Assembly: GCA_964461505.1 (NCBI GenBank)
Contig: CAYWUW010000001.1
Coordinates: forward strand, 62,001-126,000
Reading direction: 5' to 3'
Origin: HK-STAS-PATE-42 sp964461505
Lineage (GTDB): Bacteria; Patescibacteriota; Saccharimonadia; Saccharimonadales; HK-STAS-PATE-42
Length of the DNA: 64,000 nucleotides
Part shown: positions 41,367 through 50,711 of the stretch, one piece after another
Position numbering within the stretch: the stretch's first letter is position 1
Layout: each line of letters begins with the position of its first letter
Translations under genes and position numbers: made by a program
The notes under the pieces: model-generated
What the model was told of the DNA's origin: nothing
The model's database searches: none
Seen by the model: the letters and a program-made list of their open reading frames with translations, nothing else

Positions 41367-42608
41367 CTATCTTCTTAGTTCGTAGTATAAGTCTATATTT
41401 TTGGGTAGATTTTGTCTAATTGTGGCGGTAGTTAAAACGTAGATATTCAAAAAACTTAGAATACAAATTAAGCTTAAAATAAGACTTTTGGCGACGTTTC
41501 GGGGGTAAGGATTAACTGGGAAGGCCACATCTATAATGCCGACCATGTTAGATAAAACTAAACTGATGAATGCTGGTGCAATTAGTGCAGCAAATAAAAT
41601 GGAGCTAACATCCGCAAAGAGCACGCTTAAGCTTAAGGCAAAAGCAAAGATTATAATTAAGTTTAGGCGGCCTCTTAGTTTTTTGCAGGCTTCGTAAATT
41701 GTGAAAAGTATGGCGCTAATTAGCAGAAGTTCTGGGCGGAGAGTTCCTGTGTTTATGGTGCTCGGCTTAGAGATTCCAAAGATGGCTTGGAGTGGTTCTA
41801 AGCTTAAGCCGGGGTTTGCGATAAGATTTTTGATGGTTTGGTAGCCGGTCGTAATTTGCCAGAAATCTCTATTTTTATAATAAAGATAGGTGCTAAGTAA
41901 AAGTGGCAAGATGATTAAAAAGTAGGAGCCAATTCTAAAAATCTTTTTAAAAGCTAAACTTTGGTAGCGCAAATCGGTTGATTTAAAAAATAAGATTAAG
42001 CTTAAGGCAAAAAAAGCGAGGCCAAATGTTTGGATACTGAGTAAGCCAATGGCGAGGCAAGATCCTATAAAAATCAGCGATTTGAATTTGGGGCGAAGAT
42101 CGGTTTTTGTTATGGATGCGTGCCCTGTTAAAATTGCGGTGAGTAGCAAGGCGGAATCGATTCCAGGAAGGTAGCTTTGGTGCCCAAGCAAAATAATAAG
42201 AGGCGACGTTGCGGCAAGTAGAAGATAAGTATAAGGCAGATAGCGATTTCTAAACTTGATGTAAAGGTAGGCGGCAAAAAAGATGAGCGTTAAGCTTAGC
42301 ATGATGGCGGTGGGGAGTTTGAGAGCAAAGATTTGGTGGTTTGTAAAAATGTGGGTAGTAATGAACTGTAAGAAACCTTGGATTGGATCGGTGATGCCGT
42401 TTTGAAAGTTAGCAAGATTTTTAATAAGTTCGAGGCGGGCGAGTTCTTGTTTGTTCAGTTGGCTTAAGATTGAGAATTTAAAGATTAGAATTCCGAACGT
42501 GAAGATGAGAGATCCTGCTAAAAAAATTATCTTAAGGATTTTTTCAGTCCTCTTTTTTTTGGTGGCTTTAGAGGCAAGTTTGTTCGAGATTTTTTGTAGA
42601 AAGCTCAT
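41367..42608 (-). CDS. Multi-pass membrane protein, GT39/ArnT-like
   Basis: About nine or ten hydrophobic segments across 413 residues. The early extracytoplasmic region NGITDPIQGFLQFITTHIF and the helix YTYLLLAATSPLIILLGHQSYLPGIDSALLL resemble the PMT/ArnT family (LLAxSPxxxxLG...), membrane glycosyltransferases using lipid-linked sugars. The full catalytic Asp/Glu motif is not clear, so only fold-level similarity is claimed. It lies between glutaredoxin and dnaB on the minus strand and carries many palindromes. Confidence 0.6.
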   Translation of the reverse strand: MSFLQKISNKLASKATKKKRTEKILKIIFLAGSLIFTFGILIFKFSILSQLNKQELARLELIKNLANFQNGITDPIQGFLQFITTHIFTNHQIFALKLPTAIMLSLTLIFFAAYLYIKFRNRYLPYTYLLLAATSPLIILLGHQSYLPGIDSALLLTAILTGHASITKTDLRPKFKSLIFIGSCLAIGLLSIQTFGLAFFALSLILFFKSTDLRYQSLAFKKIFRIGSYFLIILPLLLSTYLYYKNRDFWQITTGYQTIKNLIANPGLSLEPLQAIFGISKPSTINTGTLRPELLLISAILFTIYEACKKLRGRLNLIIIFAFALSLSVLFADVSSILFAALIAPAFISLVLSNMVGIIDVAFPVNPYPRNVAKSLILSLICILSFLNIYVLTTATIRQNLPKNIDLYYELRR

Positions 42609-42731
42609 CGTGCTGTTTTTTGATTGTATGAGAGGCTCCGCTAAGTTGTTGTTCTTGATTATATACTAAGCTTAAGCTATTCGCTGTTTTGGTAGAATTT
42701 TTTTATGTTGGCTTTAAATTTAGTTTTAAGC

Positions 42732-44072
42732 TTAGTGGCCGCGGTCGAGGTTCATAAACTTAAGATTATCGGGCTTGTGGTAGAGTTCTACTTTGCCGGT
42801 GGGGCCATTACGGAACTTGGCCACGATAAAATCGACGATGTGCTTTCTATCGGTTTCTGGGTTGTAATAATCCTCGCGATATAAAAAGCTAACGATGTCG
42901 GCATCTTGCTCGATTGAGCCTGATTCTCTTAAATCTGAAAGTTGTGGAATCTGGGGGTGTCTAGCCTCCACAGAACGAGAGAGCTGTGAAAGTGCGATAA
43001 CTGGAACGTCGAGTTCTCTTGCGATAAGCTTAAGGCCACGGCTGATTTCGGAAACCTCTTGCACGCGGTTGCCATCACCTCGGCCGCTTCCGCTCATGAG
43101 CTGCAAATAATCTACAACAATTAAGCCTGGTTTTTGTTTGTAGCTTAATCTTCGGGCTTTGGCGCGCATTTCGGTGACGGTAATGCCAGGAGTGTCATCG
43201 ATGTACATGTTGGCTTCGCCAAGAGCTCCCCAGGCGTGAGAAAGGCTATCGAATTCTTCGTCGGTTAAATCTCCGGTGCGCATTTTTGAATTATCAACGC
43301 CAGATTCGTAAGAAAGCATTCTATCAACAAGCTGTTCTTTGCTCATCTCTAAGCTAAAAAAGAGTACGGGTAAGTTTTCGTCGATGGCAATATTGTGGGC
43401 GATATTTAAGGCTAGGGTTGTTTTACCCATGGCTGGCCTTGCGGCGATAATAATTAAATCTGATTTGGTTAACCCGGCTAACATTTTATCGATATCAATG
43501 AATCCGGTTGGAATTCCGGCTAGAGCTCCGCCCTGCTTGTGGAGTAATTCTAAGCGATCAAAGTTTTCGGTAAGGATAGATTCGATGCTAACTAAATCGG
43601 ATTTAACGGTGTTTTTGGCAACGCCAAAGATTTTTTGTTCGGCGGCATCTAAAATGCTGTGTGTATCAGTTGTGGCTTCGTCGTAGCTCATTTCTACAAT
43701 TTCTTCGCTGGCAGAAATTAAGCCTCGGCGCAATGATTTTTCTGCAACAATTTCAGCGTAGTGTTTGGCATGAGAGGCGGTGGCGACGGCTCCGGTTAAA
43801 TCTGCAATGTAATCGTTTCCGCCAACATTATCAAGTTCGCCCTGCTCTGCTAAAAGATTGGTTAAGCTTATTAAATCGACTGGCTTTTGTTGTTCGGTAA
43901 GCTTAACAACTGCGGCAAAGATTTTTTTGTTGGCAGGATCATAAAAATCTTCGGTTTTAACAATATCTACTATTTTAAAAAAAGCATCTTGGCTAATTAA
44001 AACGCTGCCGAGCAGGCTTTTTTCTGCCTCAAGATTTTGCGGGGGTAGTTTTTTAAGATTTTGTTGTGCCAT
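42732..44072 (-). CDS. dnaB: Replicative DNA helicase DnaB
   Basis: The N-terminal helical domain (PPQNLEAEKSLLGSVL) is followed by the RecA-like ATPase: Walker A IAARPAMGKTTLALNIA (about residue 205), LFFSLEMSKEQLVDRM, Walker B LIVVDYLQLM and the late QLSRSVEARHP and ESGSIEQDADIV. Length 446 is typical. It unwinds DNA at the fork and loads primase. Next to dnaX, so two replication genes lie together on the minus strand. No intein is seen. Confidence 0.97.
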   Translation of the reverse strand: MAQQNLKKLPPQNLEAEKSLLGSVLISQDAFFKIVDIVKTEDFYDPANKKIFAAVVKLTEQQKPVDLISLTNLLAEQGELDNVGGNDYIADLTGAVATASHAKHYAEIVAEKSLRRGLISASEEIVEMSYDEATTDTHSILDAAEQKIFGVAKNTVKSDLVSIESILTENFDRLELLHKQGGALAGIPTGFIDIDKMLAGLTKSDLIIIAARPAMGKTTLALNIAHNIAIDENLPVLFFSLEMSKEQLVDRMLSYESGVDNSKMRTGDLTDEEFDSLSHAWGALGEANMYIDDTPGITVTEMRAKARRLSYKQKPGLIVVDYLQLMSGSGRGDGNRVQEVSEISRGLKLIARELDVPVIALSQLSRSVEARHPQIPQLSDLRESGSIEQDADIVSFLYREDYYNPETDRKHIVDFIVAKFRNGPTGKVELYHKPDNLKFMNLDRGH

Positions 44073-44118
44073 AAAACTTTTTGTTAACTAAGATATTTTT
44101 AGCTAAGCTTAAATTTGC

Positions 44119-45735
44119 TCAAAGAGCAACGGTTTCTCCTCCGCCCATTAAAGAAATAATATCAGAAAAATCTGAGTTTGGGTTTGTTTCTAGATTTGTT
44201 ATTGGCTTTTGCTGTGTTTTTGATTCGTTTTTGGCCTTTGGTTTTTTGGCAGCTAAGCTTAATTCTAGAACTGGCGGCTGAAAGTTAAGCTTAATAAAGC
44301 AATCAGAAATGAGCTTTTTATTTTTAGCTTCGCTAGCGATTTTGTGATGCATGCTGTAAGCAAAGCTAAGCTTAAGAGTTTCTTGCTGTAAGTTAGCCTC
44401 TGCATTTGCAAGCAGAGCTTTGAGGCTCGGGCTTTCGTGGGCGAGTTCTGTTAAGATGCTAGGCCAAACATCTTGAAAATCTTTTGCTAGAATTGGCCTG
44501 AGATCTTTATTTGGTGAGGTTTTTGGAGTGGTGGCTTTTTTAGATTTAAGCTTAGGGCCGGTTTTAGTTTTGTTATTAATTTCATCTTTACTCTCATCTT
44601 TAATTTCATTCTTGCTTTCGGTTTTATTCTTGGTTCTAGTTTTGGAATTTTGAGAAAGTTCAGAACTAGCGACAGTCAAGGTTTGGCTAGCTTGATTTTG
44701 ATCTTTTGTGGTTTCAACCTCTGATGGAATGGCTGGTGATTTTGGCTGAGGATTTTTATTTGGTGAGGTTTTTGGAGTGGTGGCTAAAGAAGAACGCAGA
44801 TTGGCAAGCTGCAAGAGGGTTAGTTCTAGCCCCAACTTAGGTTTAATTAAGCCTCCTAAAGTTAGTAGGTTGCTAAGAAGTTGGAGTTCTGGCAGTGTGT
44901 GGAGTTCTAGTTTAAGTTGTTGATAGATTTGGGTGGCAAGAGCTTTTGGGTCTATTCCGCCGCTAAAAATATCTGCTAAAATATTGGGAATTTGCTGGCT
45001 ATGCCCTGCTAAGATTAATTCTTTAAGCTTAATTAAGTTTAAATCGGAAGATATGCCAAGGGTTGATTGGGTGAGTTCGAGAGTTATTTTTTGGCCAGAT
45101 GAGGCGAGTTGATCGAGTAAGCTGAGAGCGTCGCGCATGCTGCCTTCGGAACTTTCGGCAATTAAGCTTAGGGCGGCGGGTTCAAATTCTATTTTTTCGG
45201 TTTGGCAAATGGTTTGGAGGTGGGCGACGATGAGTTCTGGTTCGATGGGTTGAAAATAGAACTTTTGAACACGGCTCATGATTGTGGCTGGAATTTTGTG
45301 AGCATCGGTGGTGGCAAGAATAAAAACGGCATGAGATGGTGGTTCTTCGATAGTTTTGAGCAGCGCGGCAAAGCTCTGTGGAGTTAGCATGTGAACTTCA
45401 TCGATGATGTAAACCTTAAACTTAAGGCTGGTTGGGCTAGAATTAATTTTTTCGCGCAGGGAACGCATTTCGTCGACTCCGTTATTGCTGGCGGCATCGA
45501 TTTCGATAATATCTAGATGTGTGTCTTCGTTTTTATATTCTGCTTTGTTGATTTCGTGGGCGAATATTCTGGCAATTGATGTTTTTCCGGTTCCGCGTGG
45601 GCCGGTAAAAAGGTAGGCGTGAGAGATTTTATCTTGCTGGATGGCATTTTTTAAAACGGAGACGATGCCTTGTTGCCCGACGATTTGATCGAGTTTTTTG
45701 GATCGGTATTTTCTGTATAGAGCCTGATTTGACAC
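44119..45735 (-). CDS. dnaX: DNA polymerase III subunit gamma/tau
   Basis: The clamp-loader ATPase: YRKYRSKKLDQIVGQQ, Walker A GPRGTGKTSIAR (residues ~45-56), DEVHMLTP, and sensor region MRDALSLLDQL. The four zinc-binding Cys usually found between Walker A and Walker B are absent (HEINKAEYKNEDTHLDIIEID). The start is GTG 45735. The linker holds a 31-bp in-frame duplication (44506-44536 and 44755-44785) encoding TTPKTSPNK twice and many Lys/Glu repeats. A short C-terminal domain resembles the tau tail. No obvious A-rich slippage site is seen. Confidence 0.95.
   Translation of the reverse strand: MSNQALYRKYRSKKLDQIVGQQGIVSVLKNAIQQDKISHAYLFTGPRGTGKTSIARIFAHEINKAEYKNEDTHLDIIEIDAASNNGVDEMRSLREKINSSPTSLKFKVYIIDEVHMLTPQSFAALLKTIEEPPSHAVFILATTDAHKIPATIMSRVQKFYFQPIEPELIVAHLQTICQTEKIEFEPAALSLIAESSEGSMRDALSLLDQLASSGQKITLELTQSTLGISSDLNLIKLKELILAGHSQQIPNILADIFSGGIDPKALATQIYQQLKLELHTLPELQLLSNLLTLGGLIKPKLGLELTLLQLANLRSSLATTPKTSPNKNPQPKSPAIPSEVETTKDQNQASQTLTVASSELSQNSKTRTKNKTESKNEIKDESKDEINNKTKTGPKLKSKKATTPKTSPNKDLRPILAKDFQDVWPSILTELAHESPSLKALLANAEANLQQETLKLSFAYSMHHKIASEAKNKKLISDCFIKLNFQPPVLELSLAAKKPKAKNESKTQQKPITNLETNPNSDFSDIISLMGGGETVAL
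44506..44785. repeat. 31-bp direct repeat inside dnaX, 249 bp apart
   Basis: TTTATTTGGTGAGGTTTTTG plus GAGTGGTGGCT at 44506-44536 and 44755-44785. The spacing of 249 bp is a multiple of three, so loss or gain by recombination keeps the frame. Confidence 0.85.
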
Positions 45736-45886
45736 GTGTTTGCACTACCCTCTTTTTTGTTTAAGCTTAATCTCACTTGAACTTAATTTAAGTATAGCAT
45801 TTGAAATTATTTTTTGAAGTAAGCTGAGTGTTAATCTGAAATGATCTTTGTTGCTTTTATTAAGCTTAGGTTGTAGAATATTACTT

Positions 45887-46324
45887 ATGAACTTAGACTT
45901 AACTAACTTTCCAGACTATTTTGTTGGGCATGCTGAGGTGGCTCTTGAAGAACCGAATCTGCGGCTGTCGATTCCTACAACATGGAGACAATCTTTGGTT
46001 GGTGCTAAGGCTTACGTTTTAGCTGCATGTGCAGAAGAATTCCGATACCTAATGATGTTTTCGGAAGGAAACTTTGCGGCCGTTGTTAAGCAGGCGGATC
46101 AAATGACATCTCCATTAGTTTTAAGATCTGCCCAGGAAGTTAAAGTTGATAGGCAGGGCCGTATAACATTGCCGGGCATCAGAGAGGTGGTCGGTGAGGG
46201 TTCTTCAATGGCGGGCATAGTTGGTGCTGGGACGCATCTAGAAATATGCAGTGCAGATTTTTTTGATGTTCTGACTTTTGATGATCCGCGATTGGTTCAT
46301 AGAGAGCTTGGAAGCAGAGTTTAG
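45887..46324 (+). CDS. mraZ: MraZ-like AbrB-fold protein
   Basis: Two SpoVT/AbrB-type halves: FVGHAEVALEEPNLRLSIPTTWR and VKVDRQGRITLPGIREVVG with GVGxxLEI-like GAGTHLEICS. MraZ is a regulator of division and cell-wall genes and usually heads the dcw cluster. Length ~145. ATG 45887 follows a TAGAAT by 7 nt; a TTG at 45848 would overlap this promoter. It is convergent with mraY, so it is not in an operon with it here. Confidence 0.82.
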   Translation: MNLDLTNFPDYFVGHAEVALEEPNLRLSIPTTWRQSLVGAKAYVLAACAEEFRYLMMFSEGNFAAVVKQADQMTSPLVLRSAQEVKVDRQGRITLPGIREVVGEGSSMAGIVGAGTHLEICSADFFDVLTFDDPRLVHRELGSRV

Positions 46325-47445
46325 CGGAAGTGGCCGCCGAGCAGGTAGACCGCGATTCCGGTGGAGGCAAACATTAAGCTTAATATCCAGTAGCGCATGG
46401 TGACTTTATATTTTGGCCAGCCGATAAGTTGAAAGTGAATATGGATTGGAGCCGCCATAAAGATTTTTTTGCCTCTAAATCTTTTTGAAAGGAGCTGCAA
46501 AACTACAGAAAGCGTGGTTAAGTAAAGTGGTGCGGCGATAATTGGCAACACAAAAACGGAATCTGTAACAAAAGCAATGATGGCTATCATAACAGTTAGA
46601 GCCATGCTGCCAACTTCTGAAAGCATGAATCTGGCCGGTGGAATATTGAACCAGAGAAAGGCGAAAAGAGCTCCAACGGTTGCAAAACATAAAGTTGCGA
46701 CATCAAACTGATTTTGAGTAATGGCGATAAAGCCGAGAGCCATTAAGATAGAGCTGAAAACTCCGGCAGAAAGGCCATCGACGCCGTCGATAATGGTTCC
46801 GGAATAGGTTGCGGTAACAACTAAAACAAATAATAAGATAAAGATTAAAACCGGTAGGTCGTAGTTCCCAAAAAAAGGAATATGGACGGAGCTTAATTCT
46901 TGTTTGACGGCCATCCACCAGCCACAAAAAACTCCAACCAGCGCAACGGGAATTATTCTAAACTTAAGGGCGAGGCCGCTGCCTAAAGATCTGGCAAATT
47001 TACCTTTGAGCCTTCCGGCAACGAGAAGTTCATCTAAGCCGCCAACAATGGCTCCGATAGTAAGCCCAAAAAGCGGGAGCCAAGTTTGGTTGCGGCTGAT
47101 GAAATCTAGCTTAATAAATTCGCTGGAACCGGTTAGTTTAGAAATAGCCCAAATACCCAAAGCGGTAGTGAAAAGTCCGGTTAAAACAACTAAGCCGCCC
47201 ATACGGTATAAGATTTTTTTGTCATCTTGATCTATTGATGCGGTTAAAGTTGTGGCTTTACCGTCGATGGCTTTAGATACGCTCTTTTTTTTGCGGATAT
47301 CATACTTTACTAAAAAGTACTTCATGATGAACGGGGTTGAGAGGATTCCGATAACGAATGATAAAACGGTTGGAATTATAAACTTAAGTAAATCTAATTT
47401 GGTGATTTGGAGTGCGATTTGTACGGGTTGTTCGAGATCTGACAT
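46321..47445 (-). CDS. mraY: Phospho-N-acetylmuramoyl-pentapeptide transferase
   Basis: MraY makes lipid I by joining UDP-MurNAc-pentapeptide to undecaprenyl phosphate. About ten membrane helices in 374 residues. Catalytic landmarks: TIIDGVDGLSAG (DGxDGL), FNIPPARFMLSEVGSMALT, and the His cluster APIHIHFQLIGWPKYKVTMRYW. A first acidic loop corresponds to the usual YR-x-GG (RMGGLVVLTG). Located next to mraZ but convergent. The gene lacks palindrome copies for over 1 kb, except at its ends. Confidence 0.93.
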   Translation of the reverse strand: MSDLEQPVQIALQITKLDLLKFIIPTVLSFVIGILSTPFIMKYFLVKYDIRKKKSVSKAIDGKATTLTASIDQDDKKILYRMGGLVVLTGLFTTALGIWAISKLTGSSEFIKLDFISRNQTWLPLFGLTIGAIVGGLDELLVAGRLKGKFARSLGSGLALKFRIIPVALVGVFCGWWMAVKQELSSVHIPFFGNYDLPVLIFILLFVLVVTATYSGTIIDGVDGLSAGVFSSILMALGFIAITQNQFDVATLCFATVGALFAFLWFNIPPARFMLSEVGSMALTVMIAIIAFVTDSVFVLPIIAAPLYLTTLSVVLQLLSKRFRGKKIFMAAPIHIHFQLIGWPKYKVTMRYWILSLMFASTGIAVYLLGGHFR

Positions 47446-47512
47446 TTTTATGTTTTTGCCTTAAGCTTAATGTTTGCTTCTTATTTCTATTTGAATTAAG
47501 TTTAGCATATTA

Positions 47513-48016
47513 TTACGTTCGGTCGTTGTAGTAATTGAGGTCTAATTCCATCAGGTAGTCGTTATTGAGTAAATCTATTCCTGTAACAATGAATCCAAAT
47601 TTTTCGTATAATGGCTTACCTTTTTCTTGGAGCCCAGTAGAAAGTTTAATTGTTTTATAACCTTTTTGTTTAGCCCAACTTAATGCTCTTGAAAGAAGCA
47701 AAGAGGCAACTCCTTTTCTTTGTGATTCTGGCGATACGGCTACTCTTTTTAGTAGAGCTGTTTTTGCATCTACTTTCTTTATCCCAGCAAAGCCCACAAG
47801 CTCATTAATGCTAGAAAAGGCTAAAAAGAAGTTCCCGTCGTTATTAAGGTAATTTTTGTTTAAGTTTTTTAAGTCTTTCTGGGAGCTGTTTATTCCTTTT
47901 GTGAATCTGGCCTGTCCTTCTTTAACTTGCCACTCTCTTATTTCTAGATGTTTTTTGGCTATATCTTTTGGGTTGTCTAGATCCGGAGAAAAGGCTCTTA
48001 TCTTATAATCTGGCAT
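47513..48016 (-). CDS. GNAT-family N-acetyltransferase
   Basis: A ~167-residue GNAT fold with VAVSPESQRKGVASLLLSRAL (the R/Q-x-x-G-x-G/A acetyl-CoA loop, about residues 110-125) and GKPLYEKFGF near the end. The acceptor is unknown. ATG 48016 (MPDYKIRAFSPDL) is 2 nt past the stop of the upstream gene, indicating translational coupling. The track frame starting at 48046 overlaps that gene. No palindrome copies inside. Confidence 0.85.
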   Translation of the reverse strand: MPDYKIRAFSPDLDNPKDIAKKHLEIREWQVKEGQARFTKGINSSQKDLKNLNKNYLNNDGNFFLAFSSINELVGFAGIKKVDAKTALLKRVAVSPESQRKGVASLLLSRALSWAKQKGYKTIKLSTGLQEKGKPLYEKFGFIVTGIDLLNNDYLMELDLNYYNDRT

Positions 48017-48018
48017 TT

Positions 48019-48534
48019 TTACAAAGGGCTTTCGATGGCGGCCCATTCGGCCTCGGGGTTTTCTTCTGGAACAACAATTGTGGCTTGATCGCCAACGCTA
48101 AGCTTAAAGTGGGTAATGCTGGCAAGTAGAACTTTATATTCTTTGCTTTCTGCTTGGGCAAAATAATTACCATCTCGTTGAGTGATTGTGGCGATAAGTT
48201 GCCTTCTGTTAACTGGCCCGATTTGTTTAAAGAGGAACTTTCCGCCTTCAACAATTGTAAGCTTAAGAACATCGCCTTGAACTAAGTGTGATTTGCTGGC
48301 GTAATTGGCTTGAACTGGGTAGAGCTTGCCGTTGTAGCCAATCATATTTTGGCCGTCAAAAACTCCTTCTATAATTTCATCACCTTCGATTTGTTCTGTT
48401 GGTGCGTGGTGGCTGAGCTCTTCTCCATCGCCAACTAAGCTTACTAAAAGTTCTTTTGCGGCGAGCAAGTTAATTTCGGCCTCTTTGATAAGATTGCGTA
48501 AGCGTTTAATCTGTTTTTCATCTAAGTTGCTCAT
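48019..48534 (-). CDS. Conserved-looking hypothetical protein, helical N-terminus and beta domain
   Basis: 171 residues: an N-terminal helix pair (LDEKQIKRLRNLIKEAEINL...), an acidic linker and a ~110-residue beta-rich region with GVFDGQNMIGYNGKLYPV, SHLVQGDVLKLTIVEGGKFLFKQIG and THFKLSVGDQATIVV. The pattern suggests small OB/SH3-like barrels, but I do not recognise a family. No signal peptide. It is coupled to the GNAT gene by its stop and the next ATG. Confidence 0.7.
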   Translation of the reverse strand: MSNLDEKQIKRLRNLIKEAEINLLAAKELLVSLVGDGEELSHHAPTEQIEGDEIIEGVFDGQNMIGYNGKLYPVQANYASKSHLVQGDVLKLTIVEGGKFLFKQIGPVNRRQLIATITQRDGNYFAQAESKEYKVLLASITHFKLSVGDQATIVVPEENPEAEWAAIESPL

Positions 48535-48739
48535 TTTTATTTTTAAGCCATCTCGCTTTATGGCAATTTTTATTCTTATTTTTTGGGTTTTTGTTAAGAA
48601 AGATTAGCCAATAACTAAGATTGTAATCTTTATCTTTGATATTTTTTGGTGCTAAGGTTTTTTTCTCACTAACTCTTACTAAGCTTTAGGTTAACAGAGT
48701 TTGTTTTAAGATTGCAAGAGAACTTAATTTTTTGATTTT

Positions 48740-49576
48740 TTAGAGTTCTGCTTTTAGCGGTGCGTTGTTTTGATCTGCATTAAATTCAAAACGGTAGAGC
48801 TTCCAGCTGGCGGGATCTTCTGTGCTTTGGTAAAAATTAAGCTTAAGGTAAACATTATTGGTGTGTTCAAAATAATTTGATTTGTAGATGAGCGAGGCGG
48901 CTCTAACTTTTTTTGCATCTTGCACGCCAAGATTCGATTCACCGACTTGTTTTTCGATAAGTTCGGCAGTTTTGCCATCGGCAGCGCTAGAATAGGATTC
49001 TATAAGCGAAGCAAAGCTTGTTTTATCAACGTTAAGATCTTTTGCTCCGAGCCAGTTTTGGATGATTTCTTGTGGCTGGTTTCTTCTGGCAAGATCTATA
49101 ATTTTAAGTGCGGCTTGTTCCTCTGTTGGTTTGGAGCTTAGATCGGAAGGTAAAACAAAGGCTTGGCGTGTGGCTGGGGCCGATTCTTGGTTATTAGAAC
49201 TTAAAATTGCGCGCGCACTTAAGCTTAAGATAATTAAAGAGGCGAAAACAGCGCCAAGAATTAGAAGCATTTTTTTGGGGTTCTTGCGTTTTGGTTCTGG
49301 GCTGGTTCCGCGTAGCGTATCGCGTTCATCTCTTAGCTCTTCTAAAAGTTGATGTTGAGGGTTTGGTTCTGGTGGGCTGGGCTGTTCTTCTGCAGTAGCA
49401 AGAGCTGGGTTGTTTAAAACTGGTTCTGGGGTTTGTGGGCTGCTACTTTGTTGTGGCGTAGGGCTTAGGTTGGTGGTTCTTGGTTTTAGAAAATCGCTAA
49501 CAAAGCTAACTCTGGTTGGTTGCTCGTAAGGTGATTGCGGTTGCTGGTTTTGTTGGGAATCTGGTTGCGGCTGCAT
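48740..49576 (-). CDS. Hypothetical membrane protein, Pro/Gln-rich cytoplasmic domain
   Basis: The first ~95 residues are Pro/Gln/Ser rich, followed by basic KRKNPKK, one membrane helix (MLLILGAVFASLIILSLSA, about residues 103-121) and a ~150-residue alpha-helical domain outside. This resembles the layout of the gene at 6149 but with no clear sequence identity. Unknown function. The ATG at 49576 (MQPQPDSQQNQQ) is followed upstream by AACTTAAG variants. Codon use as in neighbours. Confidence 0.65.
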   Translation of the reverse strand: MQPQPDSQQNQQPQSPYEQPTRVSFVSDFLKPRTTNLSPTPQQSSSPQTPEPVLNNPALATAEEQPSPPEPNPQHQLLEELRDERDTLRGTSPEPKRKNPKKMLLILGAVFASLIILSLSARAILSSNNQESAPATRQAFVLPSDLSSKPTEEQAALKIIDLARRNQPQEIIQNWLGAKDLNVDKTSFASLIESYSSAADGKTAELIEKQVGESNLGVQDAKKVRAASLIYKSNYFEHTNNVYLKLNFYQSTEDPASWKLYRFEFNADQNNAPLKAEL

Positions 49577-49645
49577 AAATCTTTTATATAATGCTTAAGT
49601 TTAGCATAAATTTGCAGTTTTGATTTTGCGATTTTGTATTGGTGG

Positions 49646-49659
49646 TATAGTTTTTTGGT
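49646..49659 (+). promoter_or_regulatory. Leaderless promoter of orn
   Basis: TATAGT at 49646-49651, 8 nt, ATG at 49660. The TTTTTTGGT spacer gives no Shine-Dalgarno. Confidence 0.5.
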
Positions 49660-50232
49660 ATGAGTAATGATTTGAAGAGGCAAAAAGGCACAAAGCTTTT
49701 ATGGTTAGATTTAGAGATGACGGGGCTAGATCCGGAAACTGAAGTTATTACTGAGGTTGCGGCTCTAGTTTCTGATTTTAAGCTTAAGGTAGAAAAAGAA
49801 TATGAGGCAAAAGTGCACTACTCGCCTGCTAAGCTTAAGGCAATGTTTGATGTAGAACCGAATGGTTTTTGGAACTTAATGCCAGAAGAAAGAGATAGGA
49901 TGATTACGGATTGTGCTGAATCTAAATTTAAGCTTAGCGATATTGAAGATGCTTTGATTGCGATTGTGAATGAATATTTTGCGGCTGGCGAAAAAGTGAT
50001 TTTGGCCGGAAATTCGATTCGAGTAGATAGAATGTTCATTGATAAGTATTTACCAAGGCTTGCAGAGTTGCTGCATTACAGAATGTTTGATGTGACAACT
50101 TTAAAAATATGGATTGAAGGTAATGGGCATCAAGCTAGAAAAAAAGAGGAGCGACATCGGGCTCTTTATGATATTTATGAAAGTATGGAAGAACTTAAGT
50201 ATTATCTAGAAAAAGGCTGGGTCAAGCTTTAG
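49660..50232 (+). CDS. orn: Oligoribonuclease
   Basis: DEDDh 3'-5' exonuclease degrading 2-5 nt RNAs and pGpG. WLDLEMTGLDPE carries the first D-x-E, NSIRVDRMFI the second Asp and EERHRALYDI the HxxxxxD end. Length 190 is standard. The start at ATG 49660 is leaderless. The last 4 bp overlap the convergent small gene on the other strand. Several palindromes inside encode KLK runs. Confidence 0.95.
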   Translation: MSNDLKRQKGTKLLWLDLEMTGLDPETEVITEVAALVSDFKLKVEKEYEAKVHYSPAKLKAMFDVEPNGFWNLMPEERDRMITDCAESKFKLSDIEDALIAIVNEYFAAGEKVILAGNSIRVDRMFIDKYLPRLAELLHYRMFDVTTLKIWIEGNGHQARKKEERHRALYDIYESMEELKYYLEKGWVKL

Positions 50233-50639
50233 AGAAAATTCGCATGGACTGGAACCTCTTGAATGCCTGCGCTCATTTGCAGTAATGCTGAGATAACGCA
50301 TGTGAGGCATTCTGGTGGAATTGGCCTGCCATCTTGCATGGTCGCCTTGTAAGAAGAGCTAGTGTCTGTGATTTGGGGGTGATCGCTGATTCCAGTGTTG
50401 AGGCAGGTTCTTGGATCTTGTGATTCTTGCCCATGGTTAAGTTTACGAGCGGCAAGAGATATTACGGCAGTTCCAGATTCCCATCTGTTGGGATCTAGAA
50501 TTCTTTGTGTTACGGCTTCAGGCTCTGACAAGGTTGCCTGGATGTTCGTGTAGTATGAAGGTGATGATCCGCTTTGCGGAGCTAATTCTGCTTCGATTAT
50601 TCGGTCTGTTCTGGCGCGAATTCTGTTGGGTGTCGTCAT
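50229..50639 (-). CDS. Hypothetical small protein with CxxC
   Basis: 136 residues; PPECLTCVISALLQMSAG near the C-terminus contains a CxxC that could be redox active or bind metal, and DPRTCLN adds another Cys. No family is recognised. A good leaderless promoter is present: TTGACT, 18 nt, TAATAT, 9 nt, ATG 50639. There are no palindromes inside. Confidence 0.6.
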   Translation of the reverse strand: MTTPNRIRARTDRIIEAELAPQSGSSPSYYTNIQATLSEPEAVTQRILDPNRWESGTAVISLAARKLNHGQESQDPRTCLNTGISDHPQITDTSSSYKATMQDGRPIPPECLTCVISALLQMSAGIQEVPVHANFL

Positions 50640-50711
50640 GATCTGTAAATATTAACATAAAGTGTGTTGATAAGTCAATAGTTTGGTAAAATTAAGCTTA
50701 GTGTTTTTGTT

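Noticed and set aside
42705..42890. Small plus-strand frame behind TAGAAT, antisense to the dnaB 3' end
   Set aside because: Although it has a leaderless-looking start, it lies mostly over conserved dnaB codons and its composition follows dnaB.
46475..46927. Minus-strand frames of 71 and 74 codons within mraY
   Set aside because: Out-of-frame shadows of mraY.
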